DNA of 6,022 nucleotides. It comes from Bryobacteraceae bacterium. Lineage in GTDB: Bacteria > Acidobacteriota > Terriglobia > Bryobacterales > Bryobacteraceae. The DNA lies in the NCBI GenBank assembly GCA_025929455.1, contig JAICMB010000222.1, forward strand, positions 1 to 6,022, in the 5' to 3' direction. The number at the start of each line of letters is the position of its first letter. Position 1 is the stretch's first letter. Under the pieces are notes generated by a model, which made no database searches, was not told the DNA's origin, and saw nothing but the letters and a program-made list of their open reading frames with translations. The position numbers and the translations under genes are program-made. Of the stretch, positions 1 to 6,022 are shown piece after piece.

Positions 1-1
1 C

Positions 2-274
2 GACTTGGCGAGAATTGACCGCATGAAGGATGCCGAGATCGACTATTCGGATATGCCGCCGCTCGATGAATCTTTCTACACGAAAGCAGCAGAAGTATGG
101 CCGGCATCCAAGCAGCAACTGACCATTCGCCTCGACCGCGATGTCTTGGAATGGCTGAAGGGTTCTGGTTGGGGATATCAGACGCGAATTAATCGCATCT
201 TGCGAGCGGCAATGGAAGGACAGCGTGCACACCGGCCACGTGCGGCCAACACGAAGCGCACTCGTACTCCCTAG
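2..274 (+). CDS. brnA: BrnA-family antitoxin, 5' end probably outside window
   Basis: Small basic protein of the BrnA antitoxin family (COG3514/DUF4415). Family members neutralise the BrnT ribonuclease toxin and repress their own operon through a ribbon-helix-helix fold. What is seen: the N-terminal signature DAEIDYSDMPPLDESF, then QLTIRLDRDVLEWLK (the beta strand and first helix of the RHH fold), then GYQTRINRILRAAM (second helix), ending in a basic tail rich in R, T and P. The reading frame is open to the window edge, and the codons before the TTG at 5-7 read D-L-A-R-I-D-R-M-K-D. This resembles the usual 'TDWARVDAMKDEDIDYSD' run inside BrnA proteins, so the true start probably lies upstream; TTG at 5 is the only visible alternative. 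BrnT genes normally sit just upstream of brnA, which here would be outside the window, so whether this is an intact toxin-antitoxin pair cannot be judged. Confidence 0.82.
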   Translation, partial: DLARIDRMKDAEIDYSDMPPLDESFYTKAAEVWPASKQQLTIRLDRDVLEWLKGSGWGYQTRINRILRAAMEGQRAHRPRAANTKRTRTP

Positions 275-300
275 CTCAGCACCACCCCGCGCGATGGCCG

Positions 301-306
301 TATACT
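301..306 (+). promoter_or_regulatory. Possible -10 box (TATACT) for the fucosidase gene
   Basis: TATACT matches the sigma-70 -10 consensus at five of six positions and ends only 10 bases before the fucosidase ATG at 317. No -35-like hexamer stands at 16-18 bases upstream, and there is no TG extension. There is also no convincing Shine-Dalgarno before the ATG. If this box is used, transcription would start within a few bases of the ATG and the message would be almost leaderless. This is inference from one short motif. Confidence 0.35.
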
Positions 307-316
307 GAGTCGCAGT

Positions 317-1621
317 ATGACACGGCGAGATTGGATTGAACTATTCGGTGCGGGTGTGACCGCGGCATCGATGGGATTGGCGGAAGCAGCCCCGCAAGCC
401 TCCGGGGATGCGGACCGCGTGCAACGCATGCAGTGGTGGCACGATGCGCGGTTCGGCATGTTCATCCATTGGGGACTGTACAGCGTCCTCGGACGCCACG
501 AATGGTCCATGGAGGAGGAGGCCATCCCTGTCGCCGAATACGAACAGTTCGCGAAACGCTTCACACCAAAACCCAACGCGGCGCGAGCGTGGGCGCGTCT
601 CGCCAAACAGGCCGGCCAGAAGTACATGGTCATGACGACCAAGCATCACGAAGGCTTCTGCCTGTTCAACACCAAGCTGACCAACTACTGCGCTCCGAAG
701 CAGGCGTGCGGGCGCGACCTGGTGCACGAATACGTTGAAGCCGCGCGCGGCGAGGGCATGCGCGTGGGCTTCTACTATTCGCTGATGGACTGGCACCATC
801 CCGACGGCGCGCGCTGCGCCACCGATGAAGCGGCGCGCCGGCGCTTTGTCGATTACATCCATGGGCAAGTGCGCGAGCTCTTAACCAATTACGGCAAGGT
901 CGATGTGATGTGGTTCGATGTGAACTGGCCGCTCACGCCGGAAGGCTGGGAAGCGGAGAAGCTGATTACCATGGTTCGCGAACTGCAGCCCGGTATCATT
1001 GTGAACAACCGCACCGGCTTGCAGGCTGATTTCGATACGCCGGAGCAGCGCATCCAGGCCACGCACCGGGCGTGGGAATCCTGCATGACGATGAACGATA
1101 GTTGGGGGTTCAACCGCGGCGACGATGACTGGAAAACGCCGAAGACGGTGGTGCGCAATCTAATCACCTGCGCACGCGACGGCGGCAATTATTTACTCAA
1201 CATCGGACCTCACGCGGACGGGTCCATTCCCGAAGAATCCGTGCGCATCCTTACGGCGACCGGGCGCTGGATGGACCGCAACGGCCAGACCATCTACACC
1301 GCCGAGCCGTGCCAGGTGAAGCGGTCCACGTATGCAAACTTCACGCGGAAGGGCAACACGCTGTACATGCACGTGCACTTCTGGCCCGGCGATTATGTTG
1401 CGATCAGCGGGCTACGGGCGAAGGTGAAGTCCGCGCGGCTGCTCGCTACGGGCAAAGCGGTGAAAGTCGAACAGGAAGAATTTCGGACGCGCGTCACCGG
1501 ACTGCCTGCGGCGGCGCCGGATACGCCGGTGACGACGATTGCGCTCGAGTGCGACAGCGAACCTGTGCAGGACACCATGTGGGTGCGTAAGGAGCGGCCT
1601 CGGCGCGGCGTGGGTGTTTAG
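317..1621 (+). CDS. Exported alpha-L-fucosidase, GH29
   Basis: Glycoside hydrolase of family 29, a retaining exo-enzyme that releases terminal alpha-L-fucose from glycans; likely periplasmic or secreted. The 434-residue protein starts with a twin-arginine-type leader: TRRDW at residues 2-6, a hydrophobic stretch to about residue 22, then AEAAPQA as a plausible cleavage region. GH29 landmarks follow in order: WWHDARFGMFIHWGLYS (40-56), MTTKHHEGFCLF (106-117, the fucose-binding His pair H110/H111), GFYYSLMDWHHP (151-162), VDVMWFDVNWP (195-205, with D201 as the expected nucleophile), a WESCMTMNDSWGF block (253-265, E254 a candidate acid/base), and NYLLNIGPHADGSIP (291-305). About 100 C-terminal residues probably form the usual beta-sandwich. 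The length is normal for bacterial members. The ATG at 317 is chosen because the Tat motif begins at residue 2. The gene stands alone between brnA and a convergent operon. Exact linkage specificity cannot be read from sequence. Confidence 0.93.
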   Translation: MTRRDWIELFGAGVTAASMGLAEAAPQASGDADRVQRMQWWHDARFGMFIHWGLYSVLGRHEWSMEEEAIPVAEYEQFAKRFTPKPNAARAWARLAKQAGQKYMVMTTKHHEGFCLFNTKLTNYCAPKQACGRDLVHEYVEAARGEGMRVGFYYSLMDWHHPDGARCATDEAARRRFVDYIHGQVRELLTNYGKVDVMWFDVNWPLTPEGWEAEKLITMVRELQPGIIVNNRTGLQADFDTPEQRIQATHRAWESCMTMNDSWGFNRGDDDWKTPKTVVRNLITCARDGGNYLLNIGPHADGSIPEESVRILTATGRWMDRNGQTIYTAEPCQVKRSTYANFTRKGNTLYMHVHFWPGDYVAISGLRAKVKSARLLATGKAVKVEQEEFRTRVTGLPAAAPDTPVTTIALECDSEPVQDTMWVRKERPRRGVGV

Positions 1622-1633
1622 CGGCCGAGGCCG
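1595..1633. other. Long-loop inverted repeat across the fucosidase stop
   Basis: CGGCCTCGGC at 1595-1604 is the exact reverse complement of GCCGAGGCCG at 1624-1633, giving a 10-base stem around a 20-base or shorter loop that includes the fucosidase stop codon (1619-1621). The right arm overlaps the left arm of the first hairpin of the adjacent repeat (1629-1636), so the two structures exclude each other. It may be an outer arm of the same repeat or chance in GC-rich DNA. Confidence 0.4.
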
Positions 1634-1664
1634 ATTAAAAATCGGCCGCAGGTTGAAAACCTGC
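1629..1664. repeat. REP-like double hairpin between convergent genes
   Basis: Two perfect hairpins stand back to back. The first has arms GGCCGATT (1629-1636) and AATCGGCC (1640-1647) around an AAA loop. The second has arms GCAGGTT (1648-1654) and AACCTGC (1658-1664) around a GAA loop. The pattern of a 'GGCCGATT' hairpin followed by a 'GCAGGTT' hairpin resembles a dispersed palindromic element that I recall from Solibacter-type Acidobacteriota, where its translation appears as GAGFQPA or [12 protein letters not shown] tails on annotated proteins. Only one copy is in this window, so its repeated nature is from memory. It lies exactly where plus- and minus-strand transcription meet and could act as a bidirectional terminator or mRNA 3'-end protector. 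Neither strand has the U-run of a classical intrinsic terminator. Confidence 0.65.
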
Positions 1665-2837
1665 CCCACGTAGCTGTTGCAGGATGTTGCGCTCGCCGAC
1701 GGTCGCGGCGATGAGGCGTACACTGGCGCGGCCGCTCGGGGTCCAGCGCTGCCGGAAGCGCTCGCAGGGTGCGCCGCCGAACACGATGACGGCGGGCACG
1801 CCGCAAGCGGCAGCTACGTGGCCGCCCGCGGAATCGTAGCCGGCATAAACGCCGCTTCGCGCAATTGCCGACGCAAATTTCGCGAAGGAGCCGGCGAATG
1901 CGGTGACGTCTTGGGCTGCTGCGTGAACTGCTGCGAGGGTGCGCTCGCGCTCGGCGCCGCCCGCGCCTGTATCCACGAGGGCCGGCCGCGGCAGCATTCG
2001 AACCAGTTCGCGTTCGAACACCTCGGATACGCGCTTGGCGAGGTTCTCGCCCACGCCCAGGCTGCATGTTGCCGCATAGCGCGGCGCGTCCAATCCCGTC
2101 GCTATAAACGGCTGCGCGTCCGCTATGTCGAAGGTCGCTTTGGCCCAGTGCGCGGCCAACTCCGAGAGCGGCGCAGGCGAGTCAGCCTCGAATGCGCGGC
2201 TCTCGAAAAAGAAATAGTCCTCTTCGCTGCACACCGGAAGCAAACCGAGCTGCGTCAAGCGTGAATCGGGATCGATGACCAGTGCGGGCCCTAGCGCCGC
2301 GATCTCGTCCCGCACGCGCGGCCATACTTCCAGCCGCTGCCGCAGCGATCCGCCCCGGCTGTACTCGACGGGCAGCCGCCGCAAGCGCGGGTCTGCCGCG
2401 AACAGCTCCCATGATTTCAGCGAGCCCGCGAAGTAAATCGCCGCGTTCGGAAACGCACGTTTCGCGGTATCGAGCAGCACGCTGGTGATCGCGACATCCG
2501 CGCCCAGCGTGACGCGCGACAGCACGACCACATTGCGCACTGCGGCGGCGTCGCCTGCGAAACGCCGCGGCCGCCGCACGCGCTCGTAGCGCGCGATGGT
2601 GTGCGTCGCGTGCAAGTCGGGAATAACGCACGCGATCGCGTCCGCCATCAATTCCACGTACGCGTCGCAAAGCCGCGGCTCGAAGCGGTCCGCGAGTCGT
2701 TCGATCACGCCCGTGAAGAGAGCGCGCCCGGCATCCGGCGCGGTTAAGCGGTCGAGCAGTTCCGCCCGCCACGGCGAGCCTTCTTCGCAGCACGCGAAGA
2801 GGCGTTCGGCGGCTTCGTCAGCGGAGATACTTTCCAA
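1635..2837 (-). CDS. Glycosyltransferase family 9-like protein
   Basis: A 400-residue protein whose residues about 100-388 resemble GT9 (ADP-heptose:LPS heptosyltransferase-type, GT-B fold) enzymes, which transfer a sugar from a nucleotide-activated donor, usually to lipopolysaccharide core. Seen: [30 protein letters not shown] split over 101-130, like the GT9 opening 'RLGDVLLTTPLLRALKRAFP'; [16 protein letters not shown] (185-200); [12 protein letters not shown] (259-270); and [24 protein letters not shown] (331-354), the donor-site block with the DSxGxH signature. The first 100 residues are helical and unassigned. The start is a TTG that overlaps mtnP by 20 bases and is chosen because GGAG lies 7 bases upstream and no ATG occurs nearby in frame. 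The last 11 residues ([11 protein letters not shown]) and the stop come from the hairpin repeat. The acceptor is unknown. It is the last gene of the operon. Confidence 0.75.
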   Translation of the reverse strand: MESISADEAAERLFACCEEGSPWRAELLDRLTAPDAGRALFTGVIERLADRFEPRLCDAYVELMADAIACVIPDLHATHTIARYERVRRPRRFAGDAAAVRNVVVLSRVTLGADVAITSVLLDTAKRAFPNAAIYFAGSLKSWELFAADPRLRRLPVEYSRGGSLRQRLEVWPRVRDEIAALGPALVIDPDSRLTQLGLLPVCSEEDYFFFESRAFEADSPAPLSELAAHWAKATFDIADAQPFIATGLDAPRYAATCSLGVGENLAKRVSEVFERELVRMLPRPALVDTGAGGAERERTLAAVHAAAQDVTAFAGSFAKFASAIARSGVYAGYDSAGGHVAAACGVPAVIVFGGAPCERFRQRWTPSGRASVRLIAATVGERNILQQLRGAGFQPAADF

Positions 2838-3678
2838 CCAGCAACTCCAGGCGCTCGCGCGTCGCCGGCGGCACCGCTGCGGGGTCCGTGATCAGCGCGT
2901 GCCGTAATGCCGAGCCGCATTTGCAGGTGCGTTCTTGCGGCATGCTCGCCACCGCCGCTTTCACCACGCGGCCGGCGTTCTCGGCGTTCTTTTGCAGATT
3001 GGCGATGATGTCCGTCACGGTCACGGCGTCGTGCTCCGGGTGCCAGCAATCGTAATCCGTGACCATCGCGACCGTAACGTAGCAAAGCTCGGCCTCGCGC
3101 GCGAGCTTGGCTTCCTGCAGGTTGGTCATACCGATCACGTCCATGCCCCAGGAGCGGTAGACGTTCGATTCGGCTTTGGTCGAAAATGCCGGGCCTTCCA
3201 TGCAGAGGTATGTCCCGCCGCGCTTGGCATTGACACCGGACGACCCCGCCGCCGTGGCTACAACGGTCGCGAGTTGCGGGCATATCGGATCGGCGAAGCT
3301 CACGTGCGCCACGAGCCCGTCGCCGAAAAAGGTTGAGATGCGTCCGCGTGTGCGATCGAAGAACTGATCGGGGATCACGAAGTCGAGCGGCTTGTGCTCT
3401 TCTTTAAGCGACCCGACGGCGCTCAAGGAAATGACGCGCTCCACTCCCAGCTTCTTCATGCCCCAGATATTGGCGCGGAAGTTCAGCTCCGAGGGCGAAA
3501 TGCGATGTCCGCGGCCGTGGCGGGCGAGAAAAATAACATCGCGGCCAGCCAAGCGCCCCGCCACGTACGCGTCCGACGGAGCGCCGAACGGCGTTTCGAG
3601 TCTGCGCTCCTGTTGACCTTCGAAGCCCGGCATGGCATACAAGCCGCTGCCTCCGATAATTCCGATTGGTGATGTCAT
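2818..3678 (-). CDS. mtnP: S-methyl-5'-thioadenosine phosphorylase
   Basis: Cytoplasmic enzyme of methionine salvage: splits 5'-methylthioadenosine, the by-product of polyamine and related SAM-dependent syntheses, with phosphate to adenine and 5-methylthioribose-1-phosphate. The 286-residue length is normal for the trimeric MTAP/PNP family. Motifs seen: GIIGGSGLY (6-14, phosphate loop), [13 protein letters not shown] (50-62), [10 protein letters not shown] (85-94), [15 protein letters not shown] (157-171), [14 protein letters not shown] (182-195), and [13 protein letters not shown] (207-219). The DYDCW box separates MTAP from purine nucleoside phosphorylases. A CKCGSAL segment at 252-258 is common in bacterial MTAPs. 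The ATG at 3678 overlaps the TGA of the upstream gene as ATGA, and the only SD-like bases (AAGG) abut the start, so translation is probably coupled. No other methionine-salvage gene is adjacent. Inosine or guanosine activity cannot be excluded but is unlikely. Confidence 0.93.
   Translation of the reverse strand: MTSPIGIIGGSGLYAMPGFEGQQERRLETPFGAPSDAYVAGRLAGRDVIFLARHGRGHRISPSELNFRANIWGMKKLGVERVISLSAVGSLKEEHKPLDFVIPDQFFDRTRGRISTFFGDGLVAHVSFADPICPQLATVVATAAGSSGVNAKRGGTYLCMEGPAFSTKAESNVYRSWGMDVIGMTNLQEAKLAREAELCYVTVAMVTDYDCWHPEHDAVTVTDIIANLQKNAENAGRVVKAAVASMPQERTCKCGSALRHALITDPAAVPPATRERLELLVGKYLR
2845..2848 (-). promoter_or_regulatory. Shine-Dalgarno GGAG for the TTG-started glycosyltransferase
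   Basis: Read on the minus strand, GGAG occurs 7 bases before the TTG at 2837. It lies inside the final codons of mtnP. This spacing supports the rare TTG as the true start and implies translation coupled to mtnP. Confidence 0.55.
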
Positions 3679-4970
3679 CCTTGAATCAATTCGAGTAACA
3701 CGCCGCCGGTCGACGACGGGTGCACGAAAACATAAAGGCGCCCGCCCGCACCCGCGCGCGGTTCGTTCAACAGGCGCGCACCGGCCGCGCGCAGGCGCTC
3801 CACCGCGGCCTGCAAATCCGGCACGCGCAGCGCAACGTGGTGCAATCCGGCGCCGCGCTTCGCAATGAATTTTGCAATGACCGAGTCGGGTTCGGCGGCT
3901 TCCAGCAGTTCGATCCGTGAATCGCCCGCCGGGAGCATCGCGACATTGACTTCCTCAGTCGCTACGTGTTCACGCCCCGCGACGGGCAACCCGAGTTGCG
4001 CCGCATAAAACTGCAAAGAGTCGTCGATCGACTCCACTGCAACGCCCAGATGATCGATCGCAAAGTCCAGGCCCAGCCAGCTATCGAGAAGGGCGTACGG
4101 ATCGATCTCGCGCGAGGCCACACGTTCGCCGGCGGCCGCAAAATCGAGATGCCGAAAGCGCTCCAGCAGCCGCTCGCGTAGCATCTCGCGCAAGCGCTGG
4201 GCCCAGATGTTCGCCTGGCCGCGCTTGCCGCGCGAAAATTCCAGATACCGGCGCGCCGCCGCGAGGGCCAGATCGATTCCCTGCCCCTCAGTGGCGACCG
4301 TCCTTACCAGGGGCGGTACCCATCCGTCCGGCCTCGCCGCCAGGCTTTGCACGGCCCTGATCTCGCGCTCCAGGCGGTCCGCTCCGGGCTGATCGCTCTT
4401 GTTGATGACGAACACGTCGGCGATCTCCATAATGCCGGCCTTAATCGCCTGCACATCGTCGCCCATGCCCGGCACGAGCACGACGATGGTCACATCGGCG
4501 AGCCGCGCGATCTCGACCTCGTCCTGCCCCACGCCGACCGTCTCGACGAGAATCTCCTCGCGTCCCGCCGCGTCGAGCAGCAGTGCCATTTCAGTGGTCG
4601 TTTTCGCGAGCCCGCCGAGGGCGCCGCGCGTCGCCATCGAACGTATGAACACGCCGGCGTCCGCGTGGTGCGCTTGCATGCGGATGCGATCGCCCAAAAT
4701 GGCCCCGCCGGTGTAGGCGCTGGTAGGATCGACCGCGATGATGCCGACCTGCTTGCCTTCAGCCCGCAGCAGACGCGCTAGCCGGTCGGCGAAAGTGCTC
4801 TTGCCCGATCCGGGCGCGCCCGTAATTCCGGTCAACGTCGCACGGCCCGTGCGCGGGAACAGCTCGCGCAACAGCGCCTCCGCTGGGGGCCCGCCATTTT
4901 CGACCAGGGTCGCGGCACGCGCCAGCGCGCGCAAATCGCCCGCGGCCACGCGCTCGCCCAACTCGCTCAT
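3675..4970 (-). CDS. Fused MeaB-type GTPase and methylmalonyl-CoA epimerase
   Basis: One uninterrupted 431-residue protein with two domains of the same pathway. Residues 1 to about 298 are a MeaB/ArgK (MMAA) G3E GTPase, the chaperone that loads and protects the B12 cofactor of methylmalonyl-CoA mutase: Walker [10 protein letters not shown] (51-59), [19 protein letters not shown] (80-98), ETVGVGQ (143-149), PGMGDD (167-172), NKSD (190-193), and a C-terminal arm ending [12 protein letters not shown] (288-299). Residues about 303-431 are a vicinal-oxygen-chelate methylmalonyl-CoA epimerase, which interconverts the 2S and 2R isomers: IDHLGVAV (305-312), GDSRIELLE (349-357), [12 protein letters not shown] (374-385), [10 protein letters not shown] (422-431). 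By alignment to characterised epimerases the metal ligands H307, E354, H378 and E427 are all present. A longer frame reaches 5039, but the ATG at 4970 fits the ATGA overlap with the upstream stop and the normal MeaB N-terminus. The mutase is not in the window. Confidence 0.92.
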   Translation of the reverse strand: MSELGERVAAGDLRALARAATLVENGGPPAEALLRELFPRTGRATLTGITGAPGSGKSTFADRLARLLRAEGKQVGIIAVDPTSAYTGGAILGDRIRMQAHHADAGVFIRSMATRGALGGLAKTTTEMALLLDAAGREEILVETVGVGQDEVEIARLADVTIVVLVPGMGDDVQAIKAGIMEIADVFVINKSDQPGADRLEREIRAVQSLAARPDGWVPPLVRTVATEGQGIDLALAAARRYLEFSRGKRGQANIWAQRLREMLRERLLERFRHLDFAAAGERVASREIDPYALLDSWLGLDFAIDHLGVAVESIDDSLQFYAAQLGLPVAGREHVATEEVNVAMLPAGDSRIELLEAAEPDSVIAKFIAKRGAGLHHVALRVPDLQAAVERLRAAGARLLNEPRAGAGGRLYVFVHPSSTGGVLLELIQG

Positions 4971-6022
4971 CGCGTGTTCAGAAGCTGCCGCGCGATTACC
5001 AGGCGCTGGATTTCGCTGGTGCCCTCGCCGATGGTGCACAGCTTGACGTCGCGATAGAATTTCTCGACCGGATAGTCCTTGATGAAGCCGTAACCGCCGT
5101 GAATCTGCACCGCCTCGTTGCAGATGCGAACCGCGGATTCCGACGCGAACAGCTTGGCCATGGCCGATTCTTTCGTAACGCGCTGGCCCTTGTCCTTTAG
5201 CGCCGCCGCGCGGTACGTCAGCAGCCGCGCCGCGGCCAGTTCCGTGGCCATATCGGCCAGCTTATTCTGGATCGCCTGAAATTCGCTGATGGGTCGCCCG
5301 AATTGTTTGCGCTGCTTGGAGTACGCGAGCGCCGCGTCATACGCACCCTGCGCCGTTCCCACCGAAAGTGCGGCGATTGAAATACGGCCGCCGTCGAGAA
5401 TGCGCAAGCTGTCGATGAAGCCCTCGCCCGCCTTGCCCAGCAACTGCGATTCGGGCACGCGGCAGTTATCGAACAGCACTTCGCCGGTCGCGCTTGCGCG
5501 CATGCCGAGCTTGTTCTCTTTCTTGCCGACAGTAAACCCGGGCGTACCCTTTTCGAGAATGAAGGCGGAGATGCCGTGGTGCGCCGCCGCACGGTCCGTC
5601 ACCGCCATTGCAACGCACACGTCCGCATACTGTGCGTTGGTCGTGAACGTCTTGCCGCCGTTGATGACCCAGCAGCCATCTTCTCTAGTAGCGCGCGTGC
5701 GCGTGCCCGCGGCATCCGAGCCCGCCTCCGGCTCTGTGAGCGACCAGCACCCGATCCAGGCGCCGGTGGCCAGTTGCGGAATGTACTTCTGTTTCTGCTC
5801 CTCGTTGCCGGCCGTAAAGATGTGGTTGGTGCAGAGCGAGTTGTGCGCGGCAACAATGAGACCCACGGACGGGTCCACACGCGCCAGCTCCTCGATCACT
5901 ATGCAGTAATCGACATAGCTCAGGCCCGCGCCGCCGAGATCCTCGGGGAAGATGACGCCCATGAAGCCCAGCTCGCCCGCTTTCTTGATCGTCTCCAGCG
6001 GGAAGATCTGCCCTTCGTCCCA
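4967..6022 (-). CDS. Acyl-CoA dehydrogenase, short-chain type, 5' partial
   Basis: FAD enzyme that forms the alpha-beta double bond of acyl-CoA thioesters and passes electrons to electron-transfer flavoprotein. The frame is open to the right edge: before the internal Met at 5962 the codons read [20 protein letters not shown], a normal ACAD N-terminal helix, so that Met is not the start. 351 residues are visible; about 25-35 are missing compared with the usual 375-385. Seen: [15 protein letters not shown] (25-39), signature 1 [15 protein letters not shown] (92-106), GGKTFTTNA (122-130), a flavin/substrate-contacting [12 protein letters not shown] segment, signature 2 [20 protein letters not shown] (306-325), and GEGTSEIQR (332-340), whose E333 is at the catalytic base position of short-chain and butyryl-CoA dehydrogenases. 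It is the first visible gene of the operon; its TGA overlaps the next ATG by ATGA. Pairing with MeaB-epimerase suggests a substrate on the route to propionyl-CoA (isobutyryl-, methylbutyryl- or butyryl-CoA), but chain length cannot be fixed. Confidence 0.93.
   Translation of the reverse strand, partial: WDEGQIFPLETIKKAGELGFMGVIFPEDLGGAGLSYVDYCIVIEELARVDPSVGLIVAAHNSLCTNHIFTAGNEEQKQKYIPQLATGAWIGCWSLTEPEAGSDAAGTRTRATREDGCWVINGGKTFTTNAQYADVCVAMAVTDRAAAHHGISAFILEKGTPGFTVGKKENKLGMRASATGEVLFDNCRVPESQLLGKAGEGFIDSLRILDGGRISIAALSVGTAQGAYDAALAYSKQRKQFGRPISEFQAIQNKLADMATELAAARLLTYRAAALKDKGQRVTKESAMAKLFASESAVRICNEAVQIHGGYGFIKDYPVEKFYRDVKLCTIGEGTSEIQRLVIARQLLNTR

Noticed and set aside
341..868. Minus-strand open frame of 175 codons opposite the fucosidase gene.
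   Set aside because: It lies wholly within the GH29 gene, whose motifs are all in the plus frame; the composition is shadow-like and no family is recognisable.
1629..1664. CRISPR or insertion-sequence end as the explanation of the double hairpin.
   Set aside because: There is a single copy, no spaced direct repeats, no transposase and no target duplication around it; a REP-like intergenic element fits better.
1677..2264. Long open frame on the plus strand opposite the glycosyltransferase gene (195 codons).
   Set aside because: It is antisense to a well-supported coding frame, its translation is rich in A, R, C and G with no recognisable motif, and long shadow frames are expected at this GC content.
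2182..2793. 203-codon minus-strand frame overlapping the glycosyltransferase gene in another frame.
   Set aside because: Arginine-rich out-of-frame translation of the same DNA; the GT9-like motifs are in the other frame.
4971..5039. 23-residue N-terminal extension of the MeaB-epimerase frame upstream of the ATG at 4970.
   Set aside because: It overlaps the catalytic end of the acyl-CoA dehydrogenase, does not resemble MeaB N-termini, and the ATGA junction at 4970 explains the start better.
5960..5962. Met codon at 5962 as the start of the acyl-CoA dehydrogenase.
   Set aside because: The frame continues to the window edge with a typical ACAD N-terminal helix, so this Met is internal.

Overview
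This window is GC-rich, gene-dense bacterial chromosome. Gene content and repeats suggest a soil Acidobacteriota of the Solibacter/Bryobacter type: a Tat-exported GH29 fucosidase, a MeaB/epimerase propionate gene, and a palindromic intergenic repeat that reads [10 protein letters not shown] when translated. The assignment is from memory of such genomes and is not proven by the sequence.

Layout. The plus strand carries the 3' part of a BrnA-family antitoxin gene (to 274). After a 42-base gap comes a complete exported alpha-L-fucosidase gene (317-1621). It converges on a four-gene minus-strand operon that enters from the right edge. In transcription order the operon is: a short-chain-type acyl-CoA dehydrogenase (5' end outside the window); a fusion of a MeaB-type GTPase with a methylmalonyl-CoA epimerase (4970-3675); 5'-methylthioadenosine phosphorylase (3678-2818); and a GT9-like glycosyltransferase (2837-1635). 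The junctions are a 4-base ATGA overlap, a second ATGA overlap, and a 20-base overlap ending in a TTG start with a good Shine-Dalgarno. The four genes are therefore almost certainly one translationally coupled unit whose promoter lies outside the window. The two converging units meet at a pair of back-to-back hairpins (1629-1664), and the last codons and stop of the glycosyltransferase lie inside this repeat.

Function. The dehydrogenase and the MeaB-epimerase fusion fit breakdown of branched-chain amino acids or odd-chain acids through propionyl-CoA and methylmalonyl-CoA to succinyl-CoA. The B12-dependent mutase that MeaB serves is not in the window. MTA phosphorylase belongs to methionine and polyamine by-product salvage. 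The acceptor of the glycosyltransferase is unknown. There is no gene-free stretch over 300 bases. I saw no tRNA, rRNA, CRISPR array or insertion sequence. The main points worth a second look are the MeaB-epimerase fusion and the repeat that forms the end of a coding region.
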